A stretch of DNA of 64,000 nucleotides from Streptomyces sp. SID13031 (GTDB lineage: Bacteria; Actinomycetota; Actinomycetes; Propionibacteriales; Kribbellaceae), in assembly GCF_010548305.1 (NCBI RefSeq), contig NZ_JAAGLV010000004.1:62001-126000 (forward strand), given 5' to 3'. Shown piece by piece: positions 43,255 through 52,643 of this stretch. Each line of letters starts with the position of its first letter. Within the stretch, counting starts at the first letter, position 1. The notes beneath the pieces are model-generated. The model did not search any database. It was not told where the DNA came from and was given only the letters and a program-made list of their open reading frames with translations. The position numbers were made by a program, and so were the translations under genes.

Positions 43255-43974
43255 CTAGTCGCCGGACAACCGGAACCCCGCGAACAGGCGGCCGCCGTGC
43301 GCCGCGAGGATGGCGTCGACGGTGCTGATCATGGCCGCCGGCTTGCCATCAGCGGCCGCGCGCAGAGCGGCGGGTAGTGCGGTTGCGTAGTTGGTGGCGT
43401 GCGTCCCGTCGTACTCGATCAGCTCACGCAGGAGACCTTTGCCAGTGCCGGTCCAGTGCTGGGCGCCGGTCAGCAGGAGGTTGGCGGCGTCCTGCCAGAG
43501 GATGGCGGCGACGGCGGTCCGTACATCGTTGCTGTCGGCACCGATCAGGTCTTCGAGGAGATCGGAGACCTTGTACCTGAGCATGGCGAGGTCTTGAGGT
43601 GAGAGCGGCGGCGGGCCGGCCAGGATTTGGGCCTTGCCGCTCTCCTGGAGCCGGGCGCCGGAGCCGTCGGTGTCGAGCAGCACGATCGTCTCGCCGACCA
43701 GGCGCATCATCGAGGGCTGCCGGCGTTGGCGGTCCTTCTCGCAGTAGTGGGTCAGCGACTCCTCGGTGTGCACGAAGAGCTCGGCCGGCCAGCCGCCGTA
43801 CTGGAGCGATTCTCGCAGCGGTGCCGGCGGCCCGGGGAGCAGGACGGTGATGTCGAGGTCCGAGGTCGCGGTCGCGGTGCCGCGGGCAACACTTCCACCC
43901 AGCCAGGCCGCACGAGCCTGTGGATAACGCTCCTCGACCAGCTTGCGGGCCAGCTCGACCGCTTCCTCGACCAT
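43255..43974 (-). CDS. Nucleotidyltransferase domain protein
   Basis: A 239-residue protein with the Pol-beta-like nucleotidyltransferase signature AWLGGSVARGTATATSDLDI (GGSxARG and DxD), followed by a helical C-terminal domain. Similar proteins modify antibiotics (ANT) or act in minimal toxin-antitoxin pairs; no partner is adjacent, so the role is open. ATG 43974 places the signature at the normal distance from the N-terminus. Confidence 0.75.
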   Translation of the reverse strand: MVEEAVELARKLVEERYPQARAAWLGGSVARGTATATSDLDITVLLPGPPAPLRESLQYGGWPAELFVHTEESLTHYCEKDRQRRQPSMMRLVGETIVLLDTDGSGARLQESGKAQILAGPPPLSPQDLAMLRYKVSDLLEDLIGADSNDVRTAVAAILWQDAANLLLTGAQHWTGTGKGLLRELIEYDGTHATNYATALPAALRAAADGKPAAMISTVDAILAAHGGRLFAGFRLSGD

Positions 43975-44060
43975 CCGCTCAGTCTCCCTGGATCGGGGGG
44001 CGAGCTCCACCGACTTTCCGGAAGCGGGAATAGGAAATGGGTGGGGCGGGTTGCCGGGGT

Positions 44061-44079
44061 CATACCCCATGGGGGTATG
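44061..44079. promoter_or_regulatory. CsoR-type copper operator upstream of copB
   Basis: CATACCCC-ATG-GGGGTATG is a perfect inverted repeat with a 3-base centre, the typical TACCCC...GGGGTA pattern of CsoR sites. It lies 34 bases upstream of the copper ATPase start. No csoR gene is in the window. Confidence 0.78.
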
Positions 44080-44112
44080 GTTGAAGCGCTGGGGAACCGA
44101 TGGAGGGCACAA

Positions 44113-46155
44113 ATGAGCGACCAACACGCGCCGCACACCACCCACGACGTGCACGCCGGCGAGCACGAGCACGATGGGCATGGGGATCATGCGGCGCAGT
44201 TCAAGGATCGGTTCTGGGTCAGTTCGGGGCTGGCCGTGCCGGTGGTGTTCTTCAGTGAGATGTTCGCGGATCTGCTCGGCTACCAGCCGCCGGAGTTCGC
44301 GGGATCGAGCCTGATCGCGCCGGTCATCGGCACAGTGATCTTCCTGTACGGCGGGCAGCCCTTCCTGCGGGGCGGCTGGAGTGAGCTCAAGAGTCGCCGG
44401 CCGGGGATGATGCTGCTGATCTCGATGGCGATCACGGTCGCGTTCGTGGCCTCGTGGGTGACGACGCTCGGGATCGGCGGGTTCGACCTGGACTTCTGGT
44501 GGGAGCTCGCGCTGCTGATCGTGATCATGCTGCTCGGGCACTGGCTGGAGATGCGCGCGCTCGGCGCCGCCTCCGGTGCGCTCGACGCGCTGGCCGCCCT
44601 GCTGCCCGACACGGCCGAGAAGGTTACCGCCGACGGCGTGGTCGAGGTTGCCCTGAGCAACCTCTCCGAAGGTGACGTCGTACTGGTCCGCTCAGGCGGT
44701 CGCGTCCCCGCCGACGGTCAGGTGGTCGATGGTCAGTCCGAGGTCGACGAGTCGATGATCACCGGCGAGTCCCGCCCGGTACTACGCGCCGTCGGCGACC
44801 AGGTCGTCGCCGGTACCGTCGCAACCGACAGCGCCTTGCGCGTACAGGTCACTGCAGTCGGCGAGAACACCGCCCTGGCAGGGATCCAGCGCCTCGTCGC
44901 CGAAGCGCAAGCGTCGTCATCGCGAGCGCAGGCGCTGGCCGATCGCGCCGCCGCGTTCCTGTTCTACTTCGCTTCCTCCGCGGGCGTCATCACCTTCCTG
45001 GTCTGGAGCCTGCTGGGCAAGCTGGACGATGCGGTGACCAGGACCGTCACCGTGCTGGTGATCGCCTGCCCGCATGCCCTCGGGCTCGCCATCCCGTTGG
45101 TGATCGCGATCTCCACCGAGCGCGCCGCCAAGGCCGGCGTACTGGTGAAGAACCGGTTGGCGCTCGAGCGGATGCGGACGATCGACATCGTCTTGTTCGA
45201 CAAGACCGGCACGCTGACGAAGGGTGAGCCGGCTGTCACCGGCGTCGCGGCGGTTTCCGTTGCCGACAACGAGTTGCTGGCAATCGCGGCGGCCGTCGAG
45301 TCGGACAGCGAGCACCCGCTGGCCAAGGCGATCGTGCGGGCGGCCGACGAGGCCGGCGCGCAGCGGCTGAAGGCTTCCGGTTTCAGGTCGCTGACCGGCC
45401 GTGGAGTCGAGGCTGAGATCGATGGGGTGCACGTGTCGGTTGGCGGGCCCGCCTTGCTCCGTGAGACCGGCGTACAGGTTCCTGGCGAGTTGGAGGGTGC
45501 TGTCCAGGAGTGGAAGGACCGGGGTGCCGCGGTGTTGCAAGTGGTTCGTGACGGTCAGGTTCTCGGCGCGATCGCGTTGGAGGACGAGGTTCGGCACGAG
45601 TCGCGGCAGGCTGTCGATGCGCTCCACCAGCGTGGGGTGAAGGTCGCGATGATCACCGGTGACGCGCATCAGGTGGCCGCGGCGGTGGCGGCCGAGTTGG
45701 GGATCGACGAGGTGTTCGCCGAGGTGCTGCCGCACGACAAGGACGCCAAGGTGGCCGAGTTGCAGGCGCGCGGGCTGCGGGTGGCGATGGTCGGCGACGG
45801 CGTGAACGATGCGCCGGCGCTGGCTCGTGCCGAGGTCGGGATCGCGATCGGCGCTGGTACGGACGTGGCGATCGAGTCGGCCGGAGTGGTGCTCGCTGCG
45901 GACGACCCGCGGGCGGTGTTGTCGGTGATCGACCTGTCGAAGGCCAGCTATCGCAAGATGTGGCAGAACCTGGTCTGGGCGACGGGCTACAACGTCATCG
46001 CGGTACCGCTGGCGGCCGGCGTACTGGCCTTCGCCGGGATCGTGTTGTCGCCCGCGGCGGGCGCGGTACTGATGTCGCTGTCGACGATCGTGGTCGCCCT
46101 CAATGCGCAACTGCTCCGCAGGCTGAACCTCTCACCCGACCGCCTGGCGTCCTGA
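44113..46155 (+). CDS. copB: CopB-type (CPH) copper-exporting P-type ATPase
   Basis: A 680-residue P1B-3 ATPase. The cytoplasmic head is His-rich (HAPHTTHDVHAGEHEHDGHG) with no CxxC metal-binding domain. The transmembrane metal site is CPH (C319-P320-H321 in IACPHALGLAIPL), not CPC, which marks the CopB group. The phosphorylation site is D363 in DKTGTLTKGEP; SEHPLAKAI is the HP motif; MVGDGVNDAPALA is the hinge. ATG 44113 has GGAGGG at good spacing. Predicted to export copper out of the cytoplasm under control of the operator at 44061–44079. Confidence 0.93.
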   Translation: MSDQHAPHTTHDVHAGEHEHDGHGDHAAQFKDRFWVSSGLAVPVVFFSEMFADLLGYQPPEFAGSSLIAPVIGTVIFLYGGQPFLRGGWSELKSRRPGMMLLISMAITVAFVASWVTTLGIGGFDLDFWWELALLIVIMLLGHWLEMRALGAASGALDALAALLPDTAEKVTADGVVEVALSNLSEGDVVLVRSGGRVPADGQVVDGQSEVDESMITGESRPVLRAVGDQVVAGTVATDSALRVQVTAVGENTALAGIQRLVAEAQASSSRAQALADRAAAFLFYFASSAGVITFLVWSLLGKLDDAVTRTVTVLVIACPHALGLAIPLVIAISTERAAKAGVLVKNRLALERMRTIDIVLFDKTGTLTKGEPAVTGVAAVSVADNELLAIAAAVESDSEHPLAKAIVRAADEAGAQRLKASGFRSLTGRGVEAEIDGVHVSVGGPALLRETGVQVPGELEGAVQEWKDRGAAVLQVVRDGQVLGAIALEDEVRHESRQAVDALHQRGVKVAMITGDAHQVAAAVAAELGIDEVFAEVLPHDKDAKVAELQARGLRVAMVGDGVNDAPALARAEVGIAIGAGTDVAIESAGVVLAADDPRAVLSVIDLSKASYRKMWQNLVWATGYNVIAVPLAAGVLAFAGIVLSPAAGAVLMSLSTIVVALNAQLLRRLNLSPDRLAS

Positions 46156-46162
46156 CCGGCTG

Positions 46163-47161
46163 TCAGCGGGAGGTGGCGACGACGATTTTGCCGAAGTGGG
46201 TGTTGGATTCGAGGTGTTCGTGGGCCTGGATGATGTCTTCGAGGTCGAAGACGCGGTCGACGGTCGGCCGGAAGGCGCCGGTGCGCAGGCCGCTGCTGAC
46301 GAAGGCGATGGCCCGCCGTAGCCGCTCCGGGTTTCGGCTGATCTCCTGGACCGAGTAGGTGCGGAGGTTGAGAGCGGGCATCCCCAGCTCGAACCCCGGG
46401 TACGGCGTCGGCTGGCCGCTGGCGGCGCCCCAGAGGAAGTGGGTTCCGTCGGCGGCGACCGCTCGAGCCAGCTCGACCACTCCCGGGCCGGCGACGGCAT
46501 CGAACACGTACTCCGCGCCGCGCCCGCTCGTCAGCGACAGGATGCGTCCGGCGACGTCCTCTTCGGTCGAGACGATCACCTCGGCCGCGCCCTCATCGAG
46601 CAGCCGCTGCCGCTTGGCGCGGGTGCGGGTGATGGCGATCGGCGTTGCCCCCAACCGGTTGGTTGTATGGATTGCCGCCAGCCCGACGCTGCTCGACGCC
46701 GCGTTGATCGCCACGACATCACCCGCGCGGCCGCGGCCGATCTCGACCATCGCGCCGTACGCCGTCAGGTAGGGCATCCACACCGCGGCGCCCGCCACGG
46801 CGTCGACCGGCTCGGGGCGGGGGACCAGCGCGGTCACCGGCGCCAGCGCGCGTTCGGCGTACTGGGGGTAGTCGTTCTGAGAGAAGTTCGGGATGACGCT
46901 GACCGGTTGGCCGACGGTGAAGGCGGTGACGCCGGGGCCGAGTGCCTCGATCACGCCGGCGGCCTCGCTGCCGAGGCCGGCCGGGAACTGCTTGACCGGC
47001 TCGATGTACTGACCGCTGCGGAAAAGCACGTCCGCGCGGTTGAGGCCGATCGCGTCGATGCGGAGCAGCACCTCGCCCGGGCCCGGATCGCCTGGCTCGA
47101 GGTCGTCCAGTCGTAGTACGCCGGGGCCGCCTGTTTCCTGGAACCGCACGGTCATCGCCAT
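46163..47161 (-). CDS. Zinc-type/quinone oxidoreductase (MDR family)
   Basis: A 332-residue medium-chain dehydrogenase/reductase. The N-terminal fold has DAIGLNRADVLFRSGQYIEP and GLGSEAAGVIEALGPGVTAF; the Rossmann is VVAINAASSSVGLAAIHTTN, an unusual Ser-rich version of the usual GAxGGVG; NADPH-type features follow. Catalytic-zinc Cys/His are absent, so it belongs to the quinone reductase/zeta-crystallin side. It is divergent from an ArsR-type regulator, with a dyad between, so it is probably under its control. Confidence 0.88.
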   Translation of the reverse strand: MAMTVRFQETGGPGVLRLDDLEPGDPGPGEVLLRIDAIGLNRADVLFRSGQYIEPVKQFPAGLGSEAAGVIEALGPGVTAFTVGQPVSVIPNFSQNDYPQYAERALAPVTALVPRPEPVDAVAGAAVWMPYLTAYGAMVEIGRGRAGDVVAINAASSSVGLAAIHTTNRLGATPIAITRTRAKRQRLLDEGAAEVIVSTEEDVAGRILSLTSGRGAEYVFDAVAGPGVVELARAVAADGTHFLWGAASGQPTPYPGFELGMPALNLRTYSVQEISRNPERLRRAIAFVSSGLRTGAFRPTVDRVFDLEDIIQAHEHLESNTHFGKIVVATSR

Positions 47162-47180
47162 GGGCTCACTCAATCCTGAA

Positions 47181-47198
47181 GTTTGATTACTGTCAAAC
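47181..47198. promoter_or_regulatory. Operator between the oxidoreductase and ArsR genes
   Basis: GTTTGA (47181–47186) and TCAAAC (47193–47198) are reverse complements with a 6-base spacer, in the 64-base divergent region. This fits a winged-helix ArsR-type site controlling both genes. Confidence 0.68.
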
Positions 47199-47225
47199 TA
47201 TGATGGGTGTCGTACTATTTCGTCC

Positions 47226-47537
47226 ATGGCACGTGTGCCGCAGCATCCCGAGGTGTCCGAGTTCGAGCTCCAGCAGGTGCTGGAGGCGCTCGTCGACCCG
47301 GTCCGCCGGAGCATCGTCCAGCAACTCGACGCCGCGGAGCGCGATATCAAGTGCGGCGACTTCGAGCTGGCGGTGCACAAATCCACCGCCACGCATCACT
47401 TCAAGGTCCTCCGCGAGGCGGGTCTGATCCGTCAGTACTACGTCGGCACCTCTCGCCTCAACACCCTCCGCCGCACGGACCTCGACGAAGCCTTCCCAGG
47501 CCTGCTCGCCGCGCTGACCACCCCACAAGCCAGCTAG
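47226..47537 (+). CDS. ArsR family winged-helix regulator
   Basis: A 103-residue helix-turn-helix protein: FELQQVLEALVDPVRRSIVQ, then the recognition region VHKSTATHHFKVLREAGLIR and a short wing. No Cys-rich metal site is present, so it likely senses an organic effector or redox signal. It is divergent from the quinone oxidoreductase, its probable target. Confidence 0.85.
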   Translation: MARVPQHPEVSEFELQQVLEALVDPVRRSIVQQLDAAERDIKCGDFELAVHKSTATHHFKVLREAGLIRQYYVGTSRLNTLRRTDLDEAFPGLLAALTTPQAS

Positions 47538-47555
47538 TGGCACGGAGCCAGGGGG

Positions 47556-47741
47556 TCACTCGTAGGTGAGGGTGACCTCTTCGCTGACGGTTCCGTCGGG
47601 GTTCGTGACGGTACGGCGGTGGACGGTGGCGCCCGGCGGATCCCAAGGGAGTCCTGGCGGTGGTACGGGGTTGCCGTCCTCGTCGAGCGGCGGGCGGTCG
47701 TCGGCTTCCGGTCGCGGTACGTCGGGGAGATCCGAAGACAC
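47556..47741 (-). CDS. Small Pro/Asp-rich hypothetical protein
   Basis: A 61-residue acidic, Pro-rich protein (SSDLPDVPRPEADDRPPLDE, then TVHRRTVTNPDGTVSEEVTL). GTG 47741 is preferred because GGAGG lies 8 bases upstream; a longer frame reaches 47783. Its composition and ribosome binding site support a real gene; function unknown. It is divergent from the large hypothetical gene at 47899. Confidence 0.5.
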   Translation of the reverse strand: MSSDLPDVPRPEADDRPPLDEDGNPVPPPGLPWDPPGATVHRRTVTNPDGTVSEEVTLTYE

Positions 47742-47898
47742 ACCGACCACCTCCGTGGAGCAACTGTTGATCGAGCCTGGCACAGATACGGAGGCTCAGC
47801 CACTCGGACGGTTGCAGGTTGCTGCAAGCTGCGGGCGACCCGTAGTACTGGCCCGGGCTGGGCGGGATGATGCGGGTTTGGCTTGCGGGGGAGGCGAT

Positions 47899-49017
47899 GT
47901 GCGGACGTTGATGACGGGCCCGGCATGGGTTTCGTATGCGCAGATCTATGTCGAGAGCACGGAGACCTGGGCCGATCTGCACGAATGCTTCGGCGGTCAG
48001 CAGAACGGGTTGTGCGGTGCAGCGATCGGCGGCCGGCTGTGGTTGATCACCGGTCTGCACACCGGGGAGGTCGGCTTCACGGTCGAGTTGCACGACGACG
48101 AGCCGCCGGTGGATGAGGAGTGGGAGGAGGTCGTCGAGGCGTCATACCGGCCGGAGGGGCCGACTGCGCTCAACGGCTGGGGCGGTCATGGGTATTGGCC
48201 GCTTGACTTGGAGCTCATCGACTATCGGGTTCGGTACTCCGCTTGGGGGATGGAGGCCAGCGAACAATCCGCCGGGCCGATGGATGGCGAGCGGTATCTA
48301 GTGCAGTTCTGGCCGGCCCCGCGGGCGCCGGATCGCGTCGTACGGCAGACCAGCGCGCAGGCGGCGTACTGGCACGACTTCGCCAAGACGCAACCGCCGC
48401 CGCCCACCGCCGAGGAACGAGCTGAGTCCGAACGGCAGCGCGCCGAGGAAGAACGGCGAGCAGAGGTCGAACGTGAGCGCAGGGAGGCCGAAGCGCTGCT
48501 GGCGGTCGAGACGGAGAACTGGGGCGGGCGGCTGCCAAGCGATCGCCTCCGTGAGCTCTCCTGGCGAGCGATCGAGGTGGCCGAGCTCGACCGTCCGCTG
48601 CTGGATGCGGTCGATCAGCTGGACGGCGCCACGCAGCGAGCGATCGCACGCTGGGCGGCGCGCCGTACCCTCGCCGAGGCCCGGTTGGCGGAGATCGACT
48701 GGATCGCTTCCGCTCTGGACGCGATGGACAGCGGCGAGGAGTTGCCCGCGAGCTTCCACGAGTCGCCTGGTGCGTGGGAACGGCTGTGGTCCGACCGCCG
48801 GATCGTGAGTACCACGATCACGACCGTCGATGGGCACAGCGACAACTTCCATCAGCAGTCGATGGCGTTCCCCGCGATCCTCGCTGCGTCCGCCGATGAT
48901 CCGCTGGTGGCGGCGGTCGACACGATCAGGATCGGCGCCCACACCTACGGCTTCGGCCGGCCGCAACTCTTCTTCGCCGCCCTGCGACGGGCTTTCCCAT
49001 CTCTGGCTCTGGTGTAG
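47899..49017 (+). CDS. Hypothetical protein with coiled coil
   Basis: A 372-residue protein. The N-terminal domain (residues 10–150) is rich in Trp and Gly (FGGQQNGLCGAAIGGRLWLI, GHGYWPLDLELIDYRVRYSA). A charged coiled coil follows (EERAESERQRAEEERRAEVE), then a helical and an alpha/beta C-terminal part (HTYGFGRPQLFFAALRRAFP). GTG 47899 has GGGGGAGG upstream. No family is recognised. The next gene, an ABC permease, starts 88 bases downstream on the same strand. Confidence 0.6.
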   Translation: MRTLMTGPAWVSYAQIYVESTETWADLHECFGGQQNGLCGAAIGGRLWLITGLHTGEVGFTVELHDDEPPVDEEWEEVVEASYRPEGPTALNGWGGHGYWPLDLELIDYRVRYSAWGMEASEQSAGPMDGERYLVQFWPAPRAPDRVVRQTSAQAAYWHDFAKTQPPPPTAEERAESERQRAEEERRAEVERERREAEALLAVETENWGGRLPSDRLRELSWRAIEVAELDRPLLDAVDQLDGATQRAIARWAARRTLAEARLAEIDWIASALDAMDSGEELPASFHESPGAWERLWSDRRIVSTTITTVDGHSDNFHQQSMAFPAILAASADDPLVAAVDTIRIGAHTYGFGRPQLFFAALRRAFPSLALV

Positions 49018-49105
49018 GCATGACCCGGTCGGGCGGGATGATGCGAAGTGGGCGAGGGCTGGCTGGGGAGGCGCTGGTGGGGATCTCGATGACAGGACCT
49101 GCGTG

Positions 49106-51898
49106 ATGTTCGGGTTCGTGCTTGCGCAGTTGCGGGGGCGACTTCGGCGTACGGTCGCATTGCTGGTCGCGGTGGTGGCGGCGACGAGTGGGTTCGTCGT
49201 GCTCAGCGGGGCTGCGGAGACGTCGCAGTTGCGGACCACGGGGACGGTGGAGGCCAACTACCGGTCGGCGTACGACGTACTGGTCCGGCCGAAGGGTGCT
49301 CGCTCTGAGCTTGAGCAGCAACGCAATCTGGTCCGGCCGAACTATCTGTCCGGTATGTACGGCGGGATCACGACGGCGCAGCTCGATCAGGTGCGGGCGG
49401 TGCGGAGCGTCGAGATCGCGGCGCCGATCGCGATGCTCGGCTTCACCTACGCCACAGTGGAGCAGTCGGTGGATCTCACCGACCAGGTCGATCCGTCGGC
49501 GCAGCAGCAGGTCTTCCGGCTCACTCCGACGTGGCTCGCGGACCGTGGGCTGACGGTGATCGACGACGCGCCGCAGTACGTCTATCTCAGCCGCAACGCC
49601 TTGTACAACGCGAAGATCATCGTCGGACTGCAGCCGCCCGGACCTGTCTACGCCAACGGCACGGCACTGCGTCGAGACCCCTTCTTCAACTGCAGTTCCA
49701 GCGTTCTCGAGGTCTCTGCGGCCGGCCGGCAGACCCCGCTGTGCGCGTGGACGCTGGACCCCGATGCGAACGGCACGACCAAGCGGGAGCGGACCGGGCT
49801 GATGATCTGGCAGCGGTCCACGGACGGCCGGTACTCCGATGTGCTCGCCGTGCCGCGGACCACCATCAAGCGGTTGGTGGTGAAGGTCAGTTGGAAGGTG
49901 ATGATTCAGGCCGCGGCGATCGATCCGCCGGCCGAGGCCAAGCTGGTCGGGCTCGATCAGGCGATGATCGGCGGCCGGTACCTGTCGGCGGGAGACCAGC
50001 CAGTGGTCGCCGGGGTGAACCATTCCGAAGACGGTTATGACGATCGCTACCTGAGCGTGCCGACGATGATGGCCGACAAGTCGTACGTCGACGAGCAGGT
50101 CCAGATCGTGATCGAGCGGCTCGCACCGGGCGCACAGGCCGCACTGGTCGGCCACGAGTACGTCGACGCGCTGCCGCTCCTCGGCCGTACGCCCGGTACG
50201 CCGGTCGGCGCGCCGATTCGGTCGAGCTCCGTGCCTGACCTGAGTCGCACGCAGGCGAGTCTTGGTGTGCTGTACCGGCCGGGCCCACCGTCGTACCAGC
50301 TGGGCTCGACCGGCCGGCTGATACCCCAACCGGCCGCGATCAGCCCGGACGTCTGGCGGGGGTCGACTGACAGCGGCTACTTCGACCAGCCACCGGCGTT
50401 CGTGTTCGACACCGGATTCCGGCCGCTCGGACCGACCACTTCGGGGGATTTGTCCGGTACTTCCCTGCCCGTGGGCGAGATGGTCGGTCGCTTCGATCCG
50501 GGGCGTTTGCGCGGCTTCTCGCCGCTGTCGACGGTGCCGCTGGAGACGTACCAGGCGCCGGGGCTCGACGGTGCGGATGATCGCTCCCGCCAGTTGCTCG
50601 GTGGCCGGTCGTTGCTGCCGACCAGCAGTCCCACTGGGTATCTGTCCACGCCGCCGCTGATCCTGACCAACCTCGCGGCGCTCGACCGGCTGCCACTGGC
50701 CGACTCGTCTGCTCCGCTCAGCGCCATCCGGGTTCGGGTGTCCGGCGTCACCGGGATGGATGCGATCAGCCAGGAGCGGGTCCGTGGGGTCGCGGCCGAC
50801 ATCGCTGCCGCCACTGGGCTCGACGTCGACATCACGATCGGCTCGTCGCCGTCGCTGCAGGCCGTGACGTTGCCGGCTGGGAAGTACGGGCGGCCGGAGC
50901 TCTCGCTGGTTGAGAAGTGGTCGCGGAAGGGGGTCGCTGTGACGATCATGGCTGCGGCGGATCGGAAGAGCTTGCTGCTTTCCGTGCTGATTCTGGCGGA
51001 ATGTGCTGTTTTTCTTGGCAATGCGGTGGCTGCGTCGGCCCGGTCGCGGCGGCGAGAGCTCGCAGTACTGACTTGTCTCGGCTGGCCTCCTGGGCGGCTT
51101 GCTGTCGGGTTGCTGGGGGAGGTGGCGTTGGTCGGGGCGGCCGGTGGGCTTCTTGCTGCTTCGATCTCGACTCCGTTGGCGCAGTTGGCTGGGCTGGCGG
51201 TGCCGTGGTGGCGGGCTGCGTTGGCGGTGCCGATCGGGCTTGGGCTGGCGTTGGTTGCGGCGGCTCTGCCCACGCTGTCTGCGATCCGGGCGACTCCGGC
51301 TGAGGCCGTCGTACCGGCGGTACGGTCGGTACGTCGTAGTCGGCATCATCGGACCGTCTTCGGTACTGCGTTGGGGAATCTGGCTCGTGTCCCAACGCGT
51401 GCTCTGCTTGGGGTTCTGGCTTTGACCGTGGGGGTGGCCGCGGTGACGTTGCTGGCGGCGGTGCTTGTTGTTTATCGCAACCAAGTTGTCGGGTCGATGC
51501 TCGGGGACGCGGTGACTTTGCAGGTCAGGCCGGTGGACTTGATAGCGACCGGGGCAACGGTGTTGCTGGGAGTCGTTGCTGTCGCTGACGTTCTCTATCT
51601 CAATGTGCGCGAGCGGGCGGGGGAGATCGCGGCGTTGTGGGCTGCCGGGTGGACCGACAACGCGTTGTTGCGGCTGGTCGTCTACGAAGGCCTCGGGATC
51701 GGCGCTCTTGGAGCGATCAGCGGTGCTGCGCTGGGAATGGCGGGGATCGGGTTCTTCGTGGGTGGGATCACGGCGGGGTTGGTTGTCGTTGCGTTGTTGA
51801 CAGCTGTTGGCGCGACGTTGCTGGCCGGGTTGTGTGCGGTCGTACCGGCTCTATTACTGCGGCGGCTTCCGTTGGCCGCTCTGCTGGCTGAGGAGTGA
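49106..51898 (+). CDS. FtsX-like ABC transporter permease
   Basis: A 930-residue permease. One helix near the N-terminus (TVALLVAVVAATSGFVVLSG) is followed by a large extracytoplasmic domain (~residues 40–610), then two sets of helices, the last containing GEIAALWAAGWTDNALLRLV, the cytoplasmic coupling region of FtsX/MacB/LolC-type permeases. It overlaps the ATPase gene by four bases. Long extracellular domains like this occur in antibiotic-peptide or lipoprotein exporters; the substrate is unknown. Confidence 0.87.
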   Translation: MFGFVLAQLRGRLRRTVALLVAVVAATSGFVVLSGAAETSQLRTTGTVEANYRSAYDVLVRPKGARSELEQQRNLVRPNYLSGMYGGITTAQLDQVRAVRSVEIAAPIAMLGFTYATVEQSVDLTDQVDPSAQQQVFRLTPTWLADRGLTVIDDAPQYVYLSRNALYNAKIIVGLQPPGPVYANGTALRRDPFFNCSSSVLEVSAAGRQTPLCAWTLDPDANGTTKRERTGLMIWQRSTDGRYSDVLAVPRTTIKRLVVKVSWKVMIQAAAIDPPAEAKLVGLDQAMIGGRYLSAGDQPVVAGVNHSEDGYDDRYLSVPTMMADKSYVDEQVQIVIERLAPGAQAALVGHEYVDALPLLGRTPGTPVGAPIRSSSVPDLSRTQASLGVLYRPGPPSYQLGSTGRLIPQPAAISPDVWRGSTDSGYFDQPPAFVFDTGFRPLGPTTSGDLSGTSLPVGEMVGRFDPGRLRGFSPLSTVPLETYQAPGLDGADDRSRQLLGGRSLLPTSSPTGYLSTPPLILTNLAALDRLPLADSSAPLSAIRVRVSGVTGMDAISQERVRGVAADIAAATGLDVDITIGSSPSLQAVTLPAGKYGRPELSLVEKWSRKGVAVTIMAAADRKSLLLSVLILAECAVFLGNAVAASARSRRRELAVLTCLGWPPGRLAVGLLGEVALVGAAGGLLAASISTPLAQLAGLAVPWWRAALAVPIGLGLALVAAALPTLSAIRATPAEAVVPAVRSVRRSRHHRTVFGTALGNLARVPTRALLGVLALTVGVAAVTLLAAVLVVYRNQVVGSMLGDAVTLQVRPVDLIATGATVLLGVVAVADVLYLNVRERAGEIAALWAAGWTDNALLRLVVYEGLGIGALGAISGAALGMAGIGFFVGGITAGLVVVALLTAVGATLLAGLCAVVPALLLRRLPLAALLAEE

Positions 51899-52575
51899 GC
51901 GCTGTGACGGGTGGTTCCGTGGTGGAGGTCAGCGACCTCGTCAAGGCGTTCGGGCCGGCATCCAACCGGTTGGTTGCCGTCGATGGGGTGTCGGTGCGGA
52001 TCGAGCCTGGCAGTGCAGTGGCGTTGACCGGGCCGAGTGGGTCGGGGAAGTCGACGTTGCTGCACTTGATCGGGGCGATCGAGCATGCCGACAGTGGGTC
52101 GGTGCTAGTCGACGGGTCCGAGGTCACGACGCTCAACCGGCGCGGGCTGGCGGCGTACCGGCGGTCTGTTGGGTTTGTCTTCCAGCGCTATCACCTGCTG
52201 CCTGCGCTGACGGCGGAGGACAATGTGGCAGCGCCGCTGCTCCCGTTCCGGGTCGACTTCGACAAGCGGGCCCGGGCGCGGGAACTGCTCGAGGTGGTGG
52301 GGATCGGCGATCGGTGTACTGCGTTGCCGTCGCAGTTGTCGGGCGGGCAACAGCAGCGGGTGGCGATCGCCCGCGCTCTCGTCGGCGGGCCACGATTGCT
52401 GCTAGCCGACGAACCGACCGGCAACCTCGACTCGGCCCGCACCGAGGAGATCATCGACCTGCTACTGAAACTCCGCGACGAACGAGGCATGACAGTAGTC
52501 ATCGCCACCCACGAACGAGACGTCGCAGCCCGCTGCGACCGCGTAGTCCACCTCCAGGACGGCCAAATCCAGTAG
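51895..52575 (+). CDS. ABC transporter ATP-binding protein, LolD/MacB type
   Basis: A 226-residue ATPase: Walker A GPSGSGKSTLLHLIG, Q-loop VFQRYHLLPAL, signature LSGGQQQRVAIARAL, Walker B LLLADEPTGNLDSA and the H-loop in IATHERD. It pairs with the FtsX permease gene directly upstream, which it overlaps by four bases (GTGA). Confidence 0.93.
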   Translation: MSAVTGGSVVEVSDLVKAFGPASNRLVAVDGVSVRIEPGSAVALTGPSGSGKSTLLHLIGAIEHADSGSVLVDGSEVTTLNRRGLAAYRRSVGFVFQRYHLLPALTAEDNVAAPLLPFRVDFDKRARARELLEVVGIGDRCTALPSQLSGGQQQRVAIARALVGGPRLLLADEPTGNLDSARTEEIIDLLLKLRDERGMTVVIATHERDVAARCDRVVHLQDGQIQ

Positions 52576-52643
52576 AAGCCCCAAGCGTTCGGTTGTGTGA
52601 GGATCCAAGGGCCAACCCGGCTACTAGGCGGAGGAGGCCGGAA

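Noticed and set aside
48926..51484. An 852-codon minus-strand frame opposite the FtsX permease
   Set aside because: Arg/Pro/Gln-rich shadow without hydrophobic segments or motifs.
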